Shown here one piece after another: positions 8,506 to 18,310 of a stretch of DNA of 54,881 nucleotides (the first letter of the stretch is position 1; every line of letters starts with the position of its first letter). The DNA lies in the NCBI RefSeq assembly GCF_014873855.1, contig NZ_JADBEL010000017.1, positions 36,722 to 91,602 of the forward strand. Direction: 5' to 3'. The stretch is from Sporosarcina limicola. GTDB lineage: Bacteria; Bacillota; Bacilli; Bacillales_A; Planococcaceae. Below the pieces are notes generated by a model. The model saw nothing but the letters and a program-made list of their open reading frames with translations, was not told where the DNA came from and did not search any database. The translations under genes and the position numbers were made by a program.

Positions 8506-9695
8506 TGATCACTACAACCTCCCTTCTCTAACTTACGAAGAGCTTGTACGGCTACATCCATCATTAAATCCACGCCAATTTCCAGACAATCTTCATTTAA
8601 ATAAAACTCGGCGTCATGAAGCGGCCTTTGCACTTCCACACCTTCCCTTGCACATCCTAACCAGAAAAATGCGCCTGGAATTTCATTTAAAAACCGGGAA
8701 AAGTCTTCTCCGCCGAGTGATGCGTTTACAGTTGGGGCAGCGTCCTTCCCTAGCATATTCACTACTCGACTGCGCACAAACGTAGCCCATTCAGGTGTGT
8801 TTACAGTGGCCTCATACCCGTTTGTGTAGACATATTCGATTGAAATTCCGTAAGCAATTTCAAATCCTTCAATCAGCTGAACTAATCTTCTTTTCACCAG
8901 TTCTTTAATCTCTTTTTTGTAGGTCCTCACAGTTCCTTCTAGCTTTACTTCATCAGCAATCACATTGTACCGATAGCCTCCAGAAATCGTCCCGACTGTA
9001 ATGACTGCTGCTTCCAACGGATCTGTATTTCTACTTATGATTGTTTGAACCGCAGAAATAAATTCAGCCGCTATAACGATTGCATCTTTCCCCTCATGCG
9101 GCATACTTGCATGGCCGCCTTCGCCCTTAATAATCATACGGAAGGAATCAGAGGCCCCCATCATTTCTTTGTCCCTTATCCCAATTTGCCCAATCTTCAA
9201 ATTTGGCCAGACATGTTGACCAAAAATAACGTCCGGTTTGAATTCATCAAAAACTCCATCTTCCAACATCGGGCCCGAACCGCCAACTGGCGAATTTTCT
9301 TCAGCTGGTTGGAATACAAGTAAGACCCTACCAGGAAGTGATGATTTTTCTGCGTTTAATCGTAGTGCTGTTCCGAGCAGCATGGCTGTATGCGCATCAT
9401 GCCCACATGCATGCATGACTCCTGCGTTTTTCGATTGAAAATCTATTTCAGTCTTTTCCGTGATTGGCAATGCGTCCATGTCAGCACGCAATGCAATCGT
9501 TCCACCTGGTTTCCCGCCTTCAATAATTCCAAGGACGCCCGTTTTCGCAAATCCCGTTTGAAAAGGTATACCTGCTTGTTCCAAAGTCTTCTGTACCAGT
9601 TTGGATGTCTCGAATTCTTGTTCACTCAGTTCAGGATTCTCGTGCAAGTTTCTCCTTAAAGTAATCACTTTTTCTTTCCACATGTTTTTCTCCAT
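8502..9695 (-). CDS. M20 amidohydrolase (N-acyl-L-amino acid amidohydrolase / hippurate hydrolase type)
   Basis: 397 residues with the standard M20D layout: ADMDALPITE, then GVMHACGHDAHTAMLLG, then QPAEEN, and near the end SLGGEDFSRFL. It removes acyl groups from amino acids in the cytoplasm and is paired with the AbgA-like enzyme, as AbgB is with AbgA, although this one is closer to general aminoacylases. Two starts are possible: the ATG at 9695 (AAAGGGG nine bases upstream), or the ATG four codons later, which has GGAG six bases upstream. It is the first gene of the minus-strand operon, divergent from the AbgT transporter gene. Confidence 0.85.
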   Translation of the reverse strand: MEKNMWKEKVITLRRNLHENPELSEQEFETSKLVQKTLEQAGIPFQTGFAKTGVLGIIEGGKPGGTIALRADMDALPITEKTEIDFQSKNAGVMHACGHDAHTAMLLGTALRLNAEKSSLPGRVLLVFQPAEENSPVGGSGPMLEDGVFDEFKPDVIFGQHVWPNLKIGQIGIRDKEMMGASDSFRMIIKGEGGHASMPHEGKDAIVIAAEFISAVQTIISRNTDPLEAAVITVGTISGGYRYNVIADEVKLEGTVRTYKKEIKELVKRRLVQLIEGFEIAYGISIEYVYTNGYEATVNTPEWATFVRSRVVNMLGKDAAPTVNASLGGEDFSRFLNEIPGAFFWLGCAREGVEVQRPLHDAEFYLNEDCLEIGVDLMMDVAVQALRKLEKGGCSDQ

Positions 9696-9808
9696 AATTA
9701 CGCCCCTTTTATTTATGGTAATTAACTTATATAATGTCCTTAAATAAATAATAACATAGATTGTATATACGTTATAACAAATGATTTTAAAGTTTTCGAA
9801 AAAATGTA

Positions 9809-9838
9809 TTGCGGTAATCTATATTCTTTGCGTACAAT
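9809..9838 (+). promoter_or_regulatory. promoter of the AbgT-type transporter gene
   Basis: TTGCGG (9809-9814) and TACAAT (9833-9838) are separated by 18 bp and lie about 50 bp before the start codon. The 190-bp divergent region must also hold the promoter of the amidohydrolase operon; it is AT-rich and I could not assign that one. Confidence 0.6.
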
Positions 9839-9889
9839 AGAGAGTAGAATTCTATATTTCTCTATATTCTATTTTCGGGAGGGTTCCAT

Positions 9890-11410
9890 ATGTCAAAGCA
9901 CCAAACAGATGAGCATCGTCAAAAAGGCTTTTTAGCCGCCGTTGAAAGAGCAGGTAATAAATTGCCTGACCCCTTCATGTTATTTGTTTACTTGGCTGTA
10001 TTTGTAATTGTCACTTCATGTATTGTAAGCCTTTTCAATGTTTCTGTTGTTCATCCTAAAACAGAGGAAGTTTTAGCTATTAAGAGCTTGCTTTCAGGCG
10101 AGGGTATCCAGTACATTTTGACTTCAATGCTTACAAACTTTACTGGCTTTGCACCTTTAGGATTAGTTCTTGCTATGATGATTGGGATTGGCTTAGCTGA
10201 ACGAGTTGGCTTACTCGAAGCCACGATTAAAAGAACGATCATGAAAGCGCCAAAGCGTCTCGTGTCGTTCACGATTGTGTTCGTCGGAATTATGGGTAAC
10301 ATTGCGTCAGATGCAGCATTCGTAATTATTCCACCCCTTGCGGCAATGGTTTATTACACAATTGGAAGACATCCACTCGCTGGGTTAGCTGCTGGATTCT
10401 CCGGCGTCGGCGCAGGCTTCACCGCAAACTTAATCATTAACGGGACAGATGGTTTACTGTCAGGGATTTCCACTGAAGCCATTAAAACCTTTGACCCGAC
10501 AATGGTTGTAACACCCGTTGACAACTACTACTTCATGGCGGTATCTGTATTTATTTTAGCCATCGCAGGTGCTATTTTAACAGACAAGTTTGTAGAACCT
10601 CGTCTTGGTAAGTTCACACGTAAACTCGATAAAAAAATGGCGGCCCCGTCCGAGCATGAAGGCCGTGGGTTACGCAACGCAGGTATTGCAGGGTTCCTAT
10701 ACATCGCCTTGTTGGCAGTCGGTTTGTTCTGGCCCAGTTCCGTTCTTCGTAACGAAGATGGCGGCTTGATTCCTTCCACATTTTTAGATGGAATTATCCC
10801 GATTATATTATTCTTCTTCATTGTCGTAGGTATTACATACGGCCGAACGACAGGGAAGATTGAAACTTCGCGTGACATACCAAAATTCATGTCTGAAGCG
10901 ATGAAAGACATGTCTGGCTACATCGTTCTCATATTCGCAGCTGCCCAATTCATCAGTTACTTCAATTGGTCTAACTTAGGCGTCTGGGTTGCAGTTAGCG
11001 GAGCAAATTTCTTACAAAACATCGGATTAACGGGAATCTCCGTTATCCTCGGTTACATTATTTTCACGGCATTACTGAATTTAATCATTTTCAGTGGGTC
11101 CGCAAAATGGGCGCTCGAAGCACCTATTTTCATCCCATTGTTCGCTTTCCTTGGCTACCATCCGGCATTCGTTCAAGTAGCTTATCGGATTGCAGACTCT
11201 TCAACAAATATCATCACACCCATGAACCCATATCTTGTTATTATTCTTTCATTCATGCGAGAATATGAACCAAAAGCAGGACTTGGTACGTTGATGGCAT
11301 TAATGCTCCCTTATTCTTTAACATTCCTTGTCATTTGGATAGTGCAATTAATTGTATTCATCATGTTCGGTATCCCTTTTGGACCTGGGATTGGCGTTTA
11401 TCTGCCATAA
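9890..11410 (+). CDS. AbgT family transporter
   Basis: A 506-residue integral membrane protein with about 11-12 hydrophobic helices. It matches the AbgT (p-aminobenzoyl-glutamate transport) family: the N-terminal RAGNKLPDPFMLF, the GNIASDAAFVIIPPLAA segment, GAGFTANL, and the C-terminal ADSSTNIITPMNPY. Family members import aminobenzoyl-glutamate or export sulfonamides. Next to two M20 amidohydrolases, import of an acylated amino acid or folate breakdown product is the likely job. GGAGGG lies eight bases before the ATG. Confidence 0.9.
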   Translation: MSKHQTDEHRQKGFLAAVERAGNKLPDPFMLFVYLAVFVIVTSCIVSLFNVSVVHPKTEEVLAIKSLLSGEGIQYILTSMLTNFTGFAPLGLVLAMMIGIGLAERVGLLEATIKRTIMKAPKRLVSFTIVFVGIMGNIASDAAFVIIPPLAAMVYYTIGRHPLAGLAAGFSGVGAGFTANLIINGTDGLLSGISTEAIKTFDPTMVVTPVDNYYFMAVSVFILAIAGAILTDKFVEPRLGKFTRKLDKKMAAPSEHEGRGLRNAGIAGFLYIALLAVGLFWPSSVLRNEDGGLIPSTFLDGIIPIILFFFIVVGITYGRTTGKIETSRDIPKFMSEAMKDMSGYIVLIFAAAQFISYFNWSNLGVWVAVSGANFLQNIGLTGISVILGYIIFTALLNLIIFSGSAKWALEAPIFIPLFAFLGYHPAFVQVAYRIADSSTNIITPMNPYLVIILSFMREYEPKAGLGTLMALMLPYSLTFLVIWIVQLIVFIMFGIPFGPGIGVYLP

Positions 11411-11435
11411 ATAATATTGTGGGTACTTGCACCTG

Positions 11436-11476
11436 AAAAAATCCCTGGATCGGTTTAAACCGAACCAGGGATTTTT
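11436..11476 (+). terminator. terminator after the AbgT gene
   Basis: AAAAATCCCTGG pairs with CCAGGGATTTTT, and the loop is itself the palindrome CGGTTTAAACCG. A T-run follows. Confidence 0.88.
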
Positions 11477-11573
11477 GAACTCATTCGAATAAGAGTCTTG
11501 TTTGTGAAAATCGATAATAGCCATACGTTTTAATCGAGGAAGGGGGTATACTCGCGACTCTATGGCCGCACAA

Positions 11574-11612
11574 AAAATACTGTCCTATACGGTCAGCAAT
11601 GACAGTATAGGA
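11574..11612 (-). terminator. terminator of the serine hydrolase gene
   Basis: CTGTCCTATAC and GTATAGGACAG form an 11-bp stem; on the minus strand it is followed by TATTTTTT. It lies 24 bp after the hydrolase stop codon. Confidence 0.85.
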
Positions 11613-11635
11613 CAGCCTCATAGACAAGTTCGTAT

Positions 11636-13759
11636 TTACTTTTTCAATGAAATCACAAACTTGGAACCGACCTCGCCTGCAAATACGATCCTACCGTTCT
11701 CTGGTAATAAGACCTGATTCTTACCGCTGACTACAGTGTGGTTAATGCAAATACCTGCTTGATCATATACAGCAAAGGAGCCCTTCGAAGGCACCTTAAC
11801 CGTCATGACCTTTCCTTTGGCAGCCACAGGCACTGAATACCATTTGGCATAGCCGTCCGCTTGGATTATTGTCGAAGATTGTTTACCCGAATAGAGCGGT
11901 TTTACAAGTTCCTCACTAGCGTATACATTACCTACTGCCTTAACATACTCTAATCCATTCTTCTTAATGAAATTGATTTCCATCGTATCACGACCAGCCA
12001 TACCAGGGATTTGCAGTTGGTTTACTGCTTTGTTTGCTCCAATAATCTTATTATTCGACATATAGCCAACCCCCTTGACGGTATCAATAGGTATGATTGG
12101 TGTAGCATTGAGGTAGACCGTTGATGTATATTTCTCATTCACCAAATAATATTTTTTACCTTCACGCTTTTTCCATGAGGTAGTTATATCCCGGGATAAT
12201 TCATTGACTTCAAGCTTCTCTGCACTATATTCTGAGAAAGCTAACTGTCCAAGCCCCGGTACGGATATATAGGAGCGGGACCACAAGTAGGTGCGTCCAT
12301 TTTTCTCCACAACGAATTTTAACTTTTCTGTGCCTTCATCGTTTACAAAAGAACCATCAGCCGTATACGTATACTTTTGGGCAGGGTTATTCGGAGCTGT
12401 AAGCGTCGATACAGACAATTGTCCGGTAGCTTTCATTTCTACCTTCATTATCGAATTCGCACCACCATAATTACCTGCATACTGGGATACTTCCTTCGGC
12501 ATATCTGCCTTTATAGGCATGCCATACGACTTCTCCGGTTTCCGTTCTTGAATAATACCCTTCTCGTGAAGTGCGCTGAGTAACAGTTCGCTCGCAATGA
12601 ATTGATCTGTTGTGCTTGAACCACCTGAAGAGACAACGGCCGCAGCCATGTTATATTCCGGGAGCACAACTAATGATGAATGATACGCCATTGTATCTCC
12701 ACCTTTTGTAAGTGCCTTGATGCCGTATTCGTTGAATGGGAACAAGTTCACACTGTCCCATCCTAATCCGTATGAAACGGACGTATCGCTATCCTCTGGC
12801 CACAAGCCTCTTTTATATTCTTCTTGTGCCATAGCTTCTACCGACTTACTAGAAAGAATATCATCGATCTGTCCCGTGAAGATTTGTGAGAATTTCGCGA
12901 GATCTTCAGCTGTGGAGTAAATGCCTCCAGTGGCAATGATGTTATAATTCTCTTGTGGAAGTTGTCCCTTATACAGAGGGGAATAGGTCCCAGCCATTTT
13001 CGCTGGGTTCATAATGTCCTGTGGTGTTTTGGTATGGTTCATGTCCAGAGGCTTAGTAAAATATTTGTGTATAAACGCTGTAAATCCCATGCCACTAACT
13101 CTCTCTACCAGAATCTCAGCTAGCGTAAAACCGTCGTTAGAATATACTGAGTATGCTCCTGGATCTGCCTTTAGGCTTTGTGTCTTTAATTGCTGTAACA
13201 ATGTATCATGTGCATACGTATCATTATCCCCATATAATGTCGCATTACTGCTCGAGGTTCCGAGAAGACCTGAGGAATGATTCAGCAGCATGCGCGGCGT
13301 AATCTGTTTGTAACGGTTATCTTTCATCTTAAAGTCAGGTATATAGTTCACAACCGGAACATCCAAATTGACCTTACCTTCATCGACAAGCTTCATAACA
13401 GACGCGGTGAGTACCATTTTGCTCGTTGAACCTATGCCATATATCGTATTTGAAGTAAGAGGTACTTTATCCTTTAGGTCGTTTTTGCCTGCATGCCCGG
13501 AGATCACAATTTCTCCATCATCGACGAGCGCATATTGCAGACTTGTAGTACCGTAAGTTTCTGTTAGTAACTTGGCTTTCTCAGTAACTATTTTCTTCGT
13601 CGCATCAAAAGAAAGATGACTGCTGTTACTCGAAGCCGGTGCGGCCATTGCAGATAGTGGAGCTAGGATCGTTAGCACCAGGGTTGCTGCGATTATTGAA
13701 GTTCGTGTTCTATCTGTTCTCGTGCCCATCCTCGTTTTCATTACCTCTTTTATTTTCAT
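11636..13759 (-). CDS. secreted class C beta-lactamase-like serine hydrolase
   Basis: 707 residues. A basic N-terminus, hydrophobic core and AMAA site (about residue 40) make a signal peptide. Residues about 50-400 are a beta-lactamase/transpeptidase-like domain with the nucleophile motif S-T-S-K (Ser111/Lys114), a Y-S-N motif near 207 and a KGGDT motif near 345. The C-terminal 300 residues look like DUF3471-type beta domains. Possible roles are D-amino-acid peptidase, esterase or beta-lactam hydrolysis. The start has AGGAG nine bases upstream. Its leader and first codons (reading [10 protein letters not shown]) match those of the anchored hydrolases beyond the transposon, so it belongs to the same regulated array. 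Confidence 0.82.
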   Translation of the reverse strand: MKIKEVMKTRMGTRTDRTRTSIIAATLVLTILAPLSAMAAPASSNSSHLSFDATKKIVTEKAKLLTETYGTTSLQYALVDDGEIVISGHAGKNDLKDKVPLTSNTIYGIGSTSKMVLTASVMKLVDEGKVNLDVPVVNYIPDFKMKDNRYKQITPRMLLNHSSGLLGTSSSNATLYGDNDTYAHDTLLQQLKTQSLKADPGAYSVYSNDGFTLAEILVERVSGMGFTAFIHKYFTKPLDMNHTKTPQDIMNPAKMAGTYSPLYKGQLPQENYNIIATGGIYSTAEDLAKFSQIFTGQIDDILSSKSVEAMAQEEYKRGLWPEDSDTSVSYGLGWDSVNLFPFNEYGIKALTKGGDTMAYHSSLVVLPEYNMAAAVVSSGGSSTTDQFIASELLLSALHEKGIIQERKPEKSYGMPIKADMPKEVSQYAGNYGGANSIMKVEMKATGQLSVSTLTAPNNPAQKYTYTADGSFVNDEGTEKLKFVVEKNGRTYLWSRSYISVPGLGQLAFSEYSAEKLEVNELSRDITTSWKKREGKKYYLVNEKYTSTVYLNATPIIPIDTVKGVGYMSNNKIIGANKAVNQLQIPGMAGRDTMEINFIKKNGLEYVKAVGNVYASEELVKPLYSGKQSSTIIQADGYAKWYSVPVAAKGKVMTVKVPSKGSFAVYDQAGICINHTVVSGKNQVLLPENGRIVFAGEVGSKFVISLKK

Positions 13760-13853
13760 TCGTATCTTCTCCTGTCCTCTTCGATTTATTCGGCTACCTT
13801 AACGGGCCGCTAAGTAAAGCTTATACAACGAAGATGTACTCCGTATGACGACA

Positions 13854-13872
13854 ATATGTACAGAGTATGAAC
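13854..13872 (-). promoter_or_regulatory. promoter-module direct repeat, copy A
   Basis: On the plus strand ATATGTAC (13854) and GTATGAAC (13865) are direct repeats 11 bp apart; on the minus strand they read GTTCATAC-N3-GTACATAT. Repeats phased by 11 bp are typical of OmpR-family response regulators. The pair lies 95 bp before the serine hydrolase start, and the whole 95-bp leader matches the leaders at copies C and D. Confidence 0.6.
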
Positions 13873-13875
13873 AGG

Positions 13876-13926
13876 CAAAAATAATGGGCATCATATGCAA
13901 GGAAGCTTGCACATGATGCCGTAGCA
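13876..13926 (-). terminator. terminator hairpin of the array, copy A
   Basis: GGGCATCATATGCAAG and GCTTGCACATGATGCC form a long stem, with a T-rich tail on the minus strand. It is the same hairpin family as 21990, 23211 and 24411, but here its upstream gene has been moved away by the transposon. Confidence 0.7.
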
Positions 13927-13996
13927 TGGAGTTCGGATATTCGGACAACCGTGATTTTGATATCTTGTTTGATGTTGTATATACGAACAAACAGTG

Positions 13997-14024
13997 AAAA
14001 AACCGTCCCTTAGGACGGTTTTTA
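13997..14024. terminator. terminator just left of the transposon
   Basis: AAAAAACCGTCC pairs with GGACGGTTTTT around a 4-base loop. With the element removed, this would be the first terminator met by the minus-strand transcript of the hydrolase that now ends at 20832. Confidence 0.82.
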
Positions 14025-14119
14025 TATCACTTATATTCATGTACAAAATAGTGGAGGGACACTCTGTAATATTAAAGACAAGTAATTGTACACGATGACT
14101 TATCTCGTCGTGGCTTGTT

Positions 14120-14140
14120 TATAATGTTACACACATTATA
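14120..14140. other. proposed left recombination site of the Tn554-like element
   Basis: TATAATGT-TACAC-ACATTATA has perfect 8-bp inverted arms around a 5-bp spacer, the layout of a tyrosine recombinase core site. The matching copy lies at 20744-20764. Confidence 0.6.
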
Positions 14141-14184
14141 AAAATGCGTATTACTAAAAGTAAATTTTAGTAATGCGCATTTTT
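14140..14184. terminator. hairpin inside the left end of the transposon
   Basis: AAAAATGCGTATTACTAAAA pairs with TTTTAGTAATGCGCATTTTT with one mismatch, with A- and T-runs on either side. It would insulate the transposition genes from outside transcription. Confidence 0.75.
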
Positions 14185-14290
14185 ATTTTGGCTAACATTT
14201 CCCATAGTTTTATTAAAAGGTTAAACAATTTACAATTACGCAGAAAAGTATTAGATTAGAACTAACGTTCTTTATTGGAGGGATTAATAA

Positions 14291-15625
14291 TTGTATTGGT
14301 ATGAGTATTGTCCGAAACATGTTGAAAGTAAATATCAGCTGTTAGTATTTAAAGATAACAAGCCCTTTCTACCTTTGACAGACTATTACCAAGATTGTTT
14401 AGGGCGAATTGATAAGAGTTCTGCAACATCTTATTTAAAGTGCTTATTACCCTTTTTTAAGTGGCTAGAGGAAGAAAGTAACTATCAGGGAAACCGAGTG
14501 CAATGGAATGAATCGGAAGGTAAGATACGTGTAGCGGTTGAGGATTATTTACAGCATAAAATGAGCTGTAAAGTTCGTGATAAAGACTCATTTCGTTTTG
14601 TGAATTTAACAAATAAAAGCCCTACTACCATTAGTCGTTTTTTATCGGCATTAAAGTCATTTTACAAGTCTATGATTCGATTAAAATACTATCCGCATCA
14701 TAACCCTTTAATTGATGGGCAAGCTATTCTGCATAGCTATAAAGAAGAAGTTAGAGGTGTTCGAGAAGATAAACCTAGAATGCCTTCAGTTGCAGGAACA
14801 GAAGATCCTGCCACTCACCGAAGATTAACAGATTCCTATTTTAAAATCATCAATGAAGAATGGCAGCCTCAAATTATTGATGATATGAATTTACCTTATC
14901 AAGTTTATCAAGCAGGGAAAAGGGTAAATTGGTCGCAACGTGAAATGATTATAGCTCGTATGTTATTCGAAACAGGAGCAAGGGCATCGGAAATTATTGA
15001 ACTAACTGTTGGAGATTATCGTCAGCGTAAAAATCATCAAGAGGTCAGTACGTTTAACAAAGGGAGTCATGGTAGGAAGATCAAGTTCCTACGTTTTAGT
15101 AAAGATACAGTCAAGCGGTTGTTTAACTATATAGACACCGAGAGAAAATCCTATGATGAAAACCATTTAGAATTTGATCAATTACCTGACGATGCGCCAA
15201 TTTTCTTATCTGCAAATGGAACAGCATTTACATATCATGCATGGTACTATCATTGGAAACGAGCAATGATAGTCAATGAATTGAGTTTAAATCCACATAA
15301 AGCAAGACATTGGTTTGTCACTTCCCGCCTACGAGAAATTTATAATGTTTCCAAAAGTGAAGCTGAAATTCAACAGCGTAAAAACGAATTGATTAAATAT
15401 ATGAAATGGAAAAATCCAGATACAATGAATGTATATGAACACCATTTCGACGAAGCAAAACATCGAGAAGCCCATGAACATATGCTGGAACAAATGGCAC
15501 AAGGAGAGCAAGAATACACCAAGCAGCGTAAATCGTCAAGAAAACCAAGGTTGGCAGTCATTGAAACAACAAATATTGAACTGATCGATGAAGATTTACA
15601 AGAATTGTTAGAAGGGCTGGAATAA
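14291..15625 (+). CDS. tnpA: Tn554 TnpA-like tyrosine recombinase
   Basis: 444 residues. The catalytic signature of a tyrosine recombinase is visible in the C-terminal half: Arg in ETGARASE, a lysine region after GSHGRKIKF, His-x-x-Arg in HKARHW, and the nucleophile Tyr in MNVYEHHF. The N-terminal 130 residues form a core-binding, SAM-like DNA-binding domain. It cuts and joins the element ends together with TnpB and TnpC. The start codon is TTG, with GGAGGG eight bases upstream. The stop is two bases before tnpB. Confidence 0.85.
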   Translation: MYWYEYCPKHVESKYQLLVFKDNKPFLPLTDYYQDCLGRIDKSSATSYLKCLLPFFKWLEEESNYQGNRVQWNESEGKIRVAVEDYLQHKMSCKVRDKDSFRFVNLTNKSPTTISRFLSALKSFYKSMIRLKYYPHHNPLIDGQAILHSYKEEVRGVREDKPRMPSVAGTEDPATHRRLTDSYFKIINEEWQPQIIDDMNLPYQVYQAGKRVNWSQREMIIARMLFETGARASEIIELTVGDYRQRKNHQEVSTFNKGSHGRKIKFLRFSKDTVKRLFNYIDTERKSYDENHLEFDQLPDDAPIFLSANGTAFTYHAWYYHWKRAMIVNELSLNPHKARHWFVTSRLREIYNVSKSEAEIQQRKNELIKYMKWKNPDTMNVYEHHFDEAKHREAHEHMLEQMAQGEQEYTKQRKSSRKPRLAVIETTNIELIDEDLQELLEGLE

Positions 15626-15627
15626 AA

Positions 15628-17769
15628 TTGACTGACGCAACGCAACTAAGACCAGCAACGGAATGGTATGATAAATGGCTTGGAAAAATGGATACAAAGC
15701 TAATGTGCCTGCAAAATAGCCGAAGCGAGTTTTTAATCGACAAAGTAGATGAACGGATTCTTAACTATCTTAATAATAATTGCTTAAATTTTGATTGGAA
15801 GAATCACTTATTATTGATTACATTAATCGAAATAGCTCAAAATAAAGATTTCAAAACTATTCAACGGACTATTGGGATCTTAAACACACGATTTAAGGAT
15901 ATTTTTACTAATTTTAATATTACTAGATTTTTAGATTTCGATGTAAATGTTCATTTATATGCATATTTGAAAATAGAGGTTTTCCCTAACGATTCTAACA
16001 GCAAAAGGAGCACTCTATTGAGTAGTTATACTGGGGCCGAGTACACTACAAAGAAATGGATTCATAACAACTTATCTTTTGAAGAACAAGAACATTATAA
16101 ACAATTTCTACTGCAACCTACTTCGTTTGATTCAAAAGATTTTTCATTTCGAAAATTAGCAGAAGAACAAGCTCAAACTATTCGTAAAGATGAAACAGAT
16201 GCTATTGTTCCAATGCTTCCAACGATACGTGCAGAAGCAAATTTACGATGGAATCAGATAAAAAGACTACGTGATGCCTTTCATCAACAAATAGAGGAGT
16301 CAGAAACTAAATCATTATCACTACCAATTGAATTTTATTATGATGAACCAGAACGTATTGGTGAGAGATTTCATTTTCGTTTATGGGACAAACCATCTTT
16401 TGTATTACACCACCAAACATGCTTTTCGGAAATTATTATAAAACAAGCAACACAGAAGAAAGTAACTTATTCTGATAAAAACAATGCTTATTTCCTTGAG
16501 TTTATTCGTGCGGAATCAATAGAGGACGAATCAGAAGGAGAAGGTCTTTGGTTTAATGAATTGATTGAATCTAATGTTCTTGGAGAATGGACTCGATCTA
16601 GACCTATTGAAGAACATGAGCGTATTTTAGAGTTTTTATCTTTATGGGGCTATGAACAAGAGCATCCGCAAAAGCCCCTTCCATTTTGTTCTCGCCATAA
16701 AGGTATTTTAACACCGTCAACCTTTGTTACTTTGCACAAAGACAAAGCACAAGGTTTATTAATTGATGTTGAGCCATTTTACGCAGCTTGTACATTTGGT
16801 CTATTAGCTATAGATATTTTAACAACCACTGGTGCAAGAATTAATGAATTACTTCAAATCAATAATACGAAAGAATGTATCCTTATAAAAAAGGTTAAAG
16901 AGAAGTTGCATTTCTCATTTAAAGTTATTCCTAAAGGACGAAATTCTTTAGAAGAATTCTATATAAGTAAACAGACTATGGAGCATATTCAAACCGTAGC
17001 AAGATTGCTGAAAGAGCATTATGCTGTCGAGAAAATTCCGAGTAATTTATATAGATATGAAAGAAAGCATCTTTTCCCTAAGCCTATGCCCTATTATTTT
17101 CAATACGAAGGTAGGACAATGAAAGAGACTTCTATATACAGTTCCATTAGATTCCTCCTTCATGGATTGATTTTTGAAACACAAAGCGGTAAGCCTGTAA
17201 CAATCAAGACGCACCTTTTACGCCATGCTTTTGCAACAGAAGCAGTCCAGCGACAAAACATGAATATTGATATTGTCGCAAAGATGTTACATCAGAGGGA
17301 TTTGAATGTAACAGCCTATTACTCCGAACCAACATCATCGCAAATCGCTGAATCAGTAAGTGAATTACATGATGTCATTTCAAGCTATGTCGATATTGAT
17401 GATGCGTATTTAAGAAGCCCTAAAGAACTGCAACAGCAATTTGATGAACACACTGAAAAGGTTGGTGTATATAACAAAGTGTTAGGTGGTACTTGCGTGA
17501 CCGATTTCGTGTGTCCAACTAAAATGCAATGCCTAGGTTGTAAAGCAAAAGTACCTGAACCAGACCAAGAGGATGAACTTTTAGAAGTTATTCAATTATC
17601 AAAAGATATGGAGAAACGCTTCAAGCAAATGGGGTTAGAGGTTGAAGTTCGTAAAGCAAAAGAAATGGCAAAGCAAGCTAAAATCGAACTAAAAGAGATT
17701 GACTTGATAAAAAAATATAGAGAGGAACGTCGTTATGAACCAATCACAAAGGGCAATCCATTCAGATAA
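15628..17769 (+). CDS. tnpB: Tn554 TnpB-like tyrosine recombinase
   Basis: 713 residues, close to the size of Tn554 TnpB. Recombinase motifs: Arg in TTGARINE, His-x-x-Arg in HLLRHAFATEA, and a Tyr in NVTAYYSEP. After the catalytic domain comes a cysteine cluster (CVTDFVCPTKMQCLGC), possibly a zinc-binding module, then a charged coiled-coil-like tail. It starts with TTG two bases after tnpA, and its end overlaps tnpC by 35 bases, so the three genes form one operon. Confidence 0.85.
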   Translation: MTDATQLRPATEWYDKWLGKMDTKLMCLQNSRSEFLIDKVDERILNYLNNNCLNFDWKNHLLLITLIEIAQNKDFKTIQRTIGILNTRFKDIFTNFNITRFLDFDVNVHLYAYLKIEVFPNDSNSKRSTLLSSYTGAEYTTKKWIHNNLSFEEQEHYKQFLLQPTSFDSKDFSFRKLAEEQAQTIRKDETDAIVPMLPTIRAEANLRWNQIKRLRDAFHQQIEESETKSLSLPIEFYYDEPERIGERFHFRLWDKPSFVLHHQTCFSEIIIKQATQKKVTYSDKNNAYFLEFIRAESIEDESEGEGLWFNELIESNVLGEWTRSRPIEEHERILEFLSLWGYEQEHPQKPLPFCSRHKGILTPSTFVTLHKDKAQGLLIDVEPFYAACTFGLLAIDILTTTGARINELLQINNTKECILIKKVKEKLHFSFKVIPKGRNSLEEFYISKQTMEHIQTVARLLKEHYAVEKIPSNLYRYERKHLFPKPMPYYFQYEGRTMKETSIYSSIRFLLHGLIFETQSGKPVTIKTHLLRHAFATEAVQRQNMNIDIVAKMLHQRDLNVTAYYSEPTSSQIAESVSELHDVISSYVDIDDAYLRSPKELQQQFDEHTEKVGVYNKVLGGTCVTDFVCPTKMQCLGCKAKVPEPDQEDELLEVIQLSKDMEKRFKQMGLEVEVRKAKEMAKQAKIELKEIDLIKKYREERRYEPITKGNPFR

Positions 17770-18208
17770 GCGACAATGGCTTGATAAAGTGCATCAGCAA
17801 CGTAAAGACCGTTCACTTACTATCGGTATTCAAACGATTGATTTTCTCGTAGAACAAGGGATTCCCGTAACTTATCACAACATTAGTAAGCATTCAAAAG
17901 CATTTGATGAAAAAGGAAAAGGCATCCATCAAAATACGATTAAACGCAATGAGGAACTCCATTCTTATTATCAAAAGCATAGCAGAACGTATAAAGTAAA
18001 AAATACGCGCAAAAAGCCTGTAATACCCTCTACATTTGACGAAGCATCTTTAAGAAGGATTTCGTCTGAACGTGATGTAACCATCGCCAAAAAGAGGTAT
18101 ATGCAGCTTTCGAAGGAGGAATTGGTGAATAGATTAGTAGCGGTTGAAAAATACGTTGCAGAAAATCAAGAGCGATGGGTAACTAATCAATTTGAGCAGT
18201 TCAAATAG
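17735..18208 (+). CDS. tnpC: Tn554 TnpC-like orientation/accessory protein
   Basis: A 157-residue basic, helical protein in the TnpC position. In Tn554 TnpC influences frequency and orientation of insertion but is not a recombinase. It begins with a helix, then a segment (VTYHNISKHSKAFDEKGKGI) that resembles a replication/transposition-type DNA-binding motif, and ends in a coiled-coil-like stretch. GAGG lies upstream of the ATG, inside tnpB. Confidence 0.75.
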   Translation: MNQSQRAIHSDKRQWLDKVHQQRKDRSLTIGIQTIDFLVEQGIPVTYHNISKHSKAFDEKGKGIHQNTIKRNEELHSYYQKHSRTYKVKNTRKKPVIPSTFDEASLRRISSERDVTIAKKRYMQLSKEELVNRLVAVEKYVAENQERWVTNQFEQFK

Positions 18209-18225
18209 ATAATTAATGAGATACA

Positions 18226-18265
18226 AAAATAGCCTTGTTAAATTACTTTTAACAAGGCTATTTTA
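18226..18265. terminator. bidirectional terminator after tnpC
   Basis: AAAATAGCCTTGTTAA pairs with TTAACAAGGCTATTTT, flanked by A- and T-runs. It separates the convergent tnp operon and cargo genes. Confidence 0.9.
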
Positions 18266-18274
18266 ACTATCTTG

Positions 18275-18300
18275 TTCAACTAAAGCACCCGTTAGTTTAA
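18275..18300. repeat. TTCAACTAA/TTAGTT hairpin repeat, copy 1
   Basis: TTCAACTAA (18275-18283) and TTAGTTTAA (18292-18300) flank the loop AGCACCCG. It is related to the hairpins at 18795 and 20594. Confidence 0.65.
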
Positions 18301-18310
18301 GTGAAAAGTT

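Noticed and set aside
13876..13926. Riboswitch or small RNA
   Set aside because: It is one of four related terminator hairpins between units of the hydrolase array.
14040..14290. Terminal inverted repeats of a DDE transposon
   Set aside because: None found; the element has tyrosine recombinases and core-like direct sites instead.
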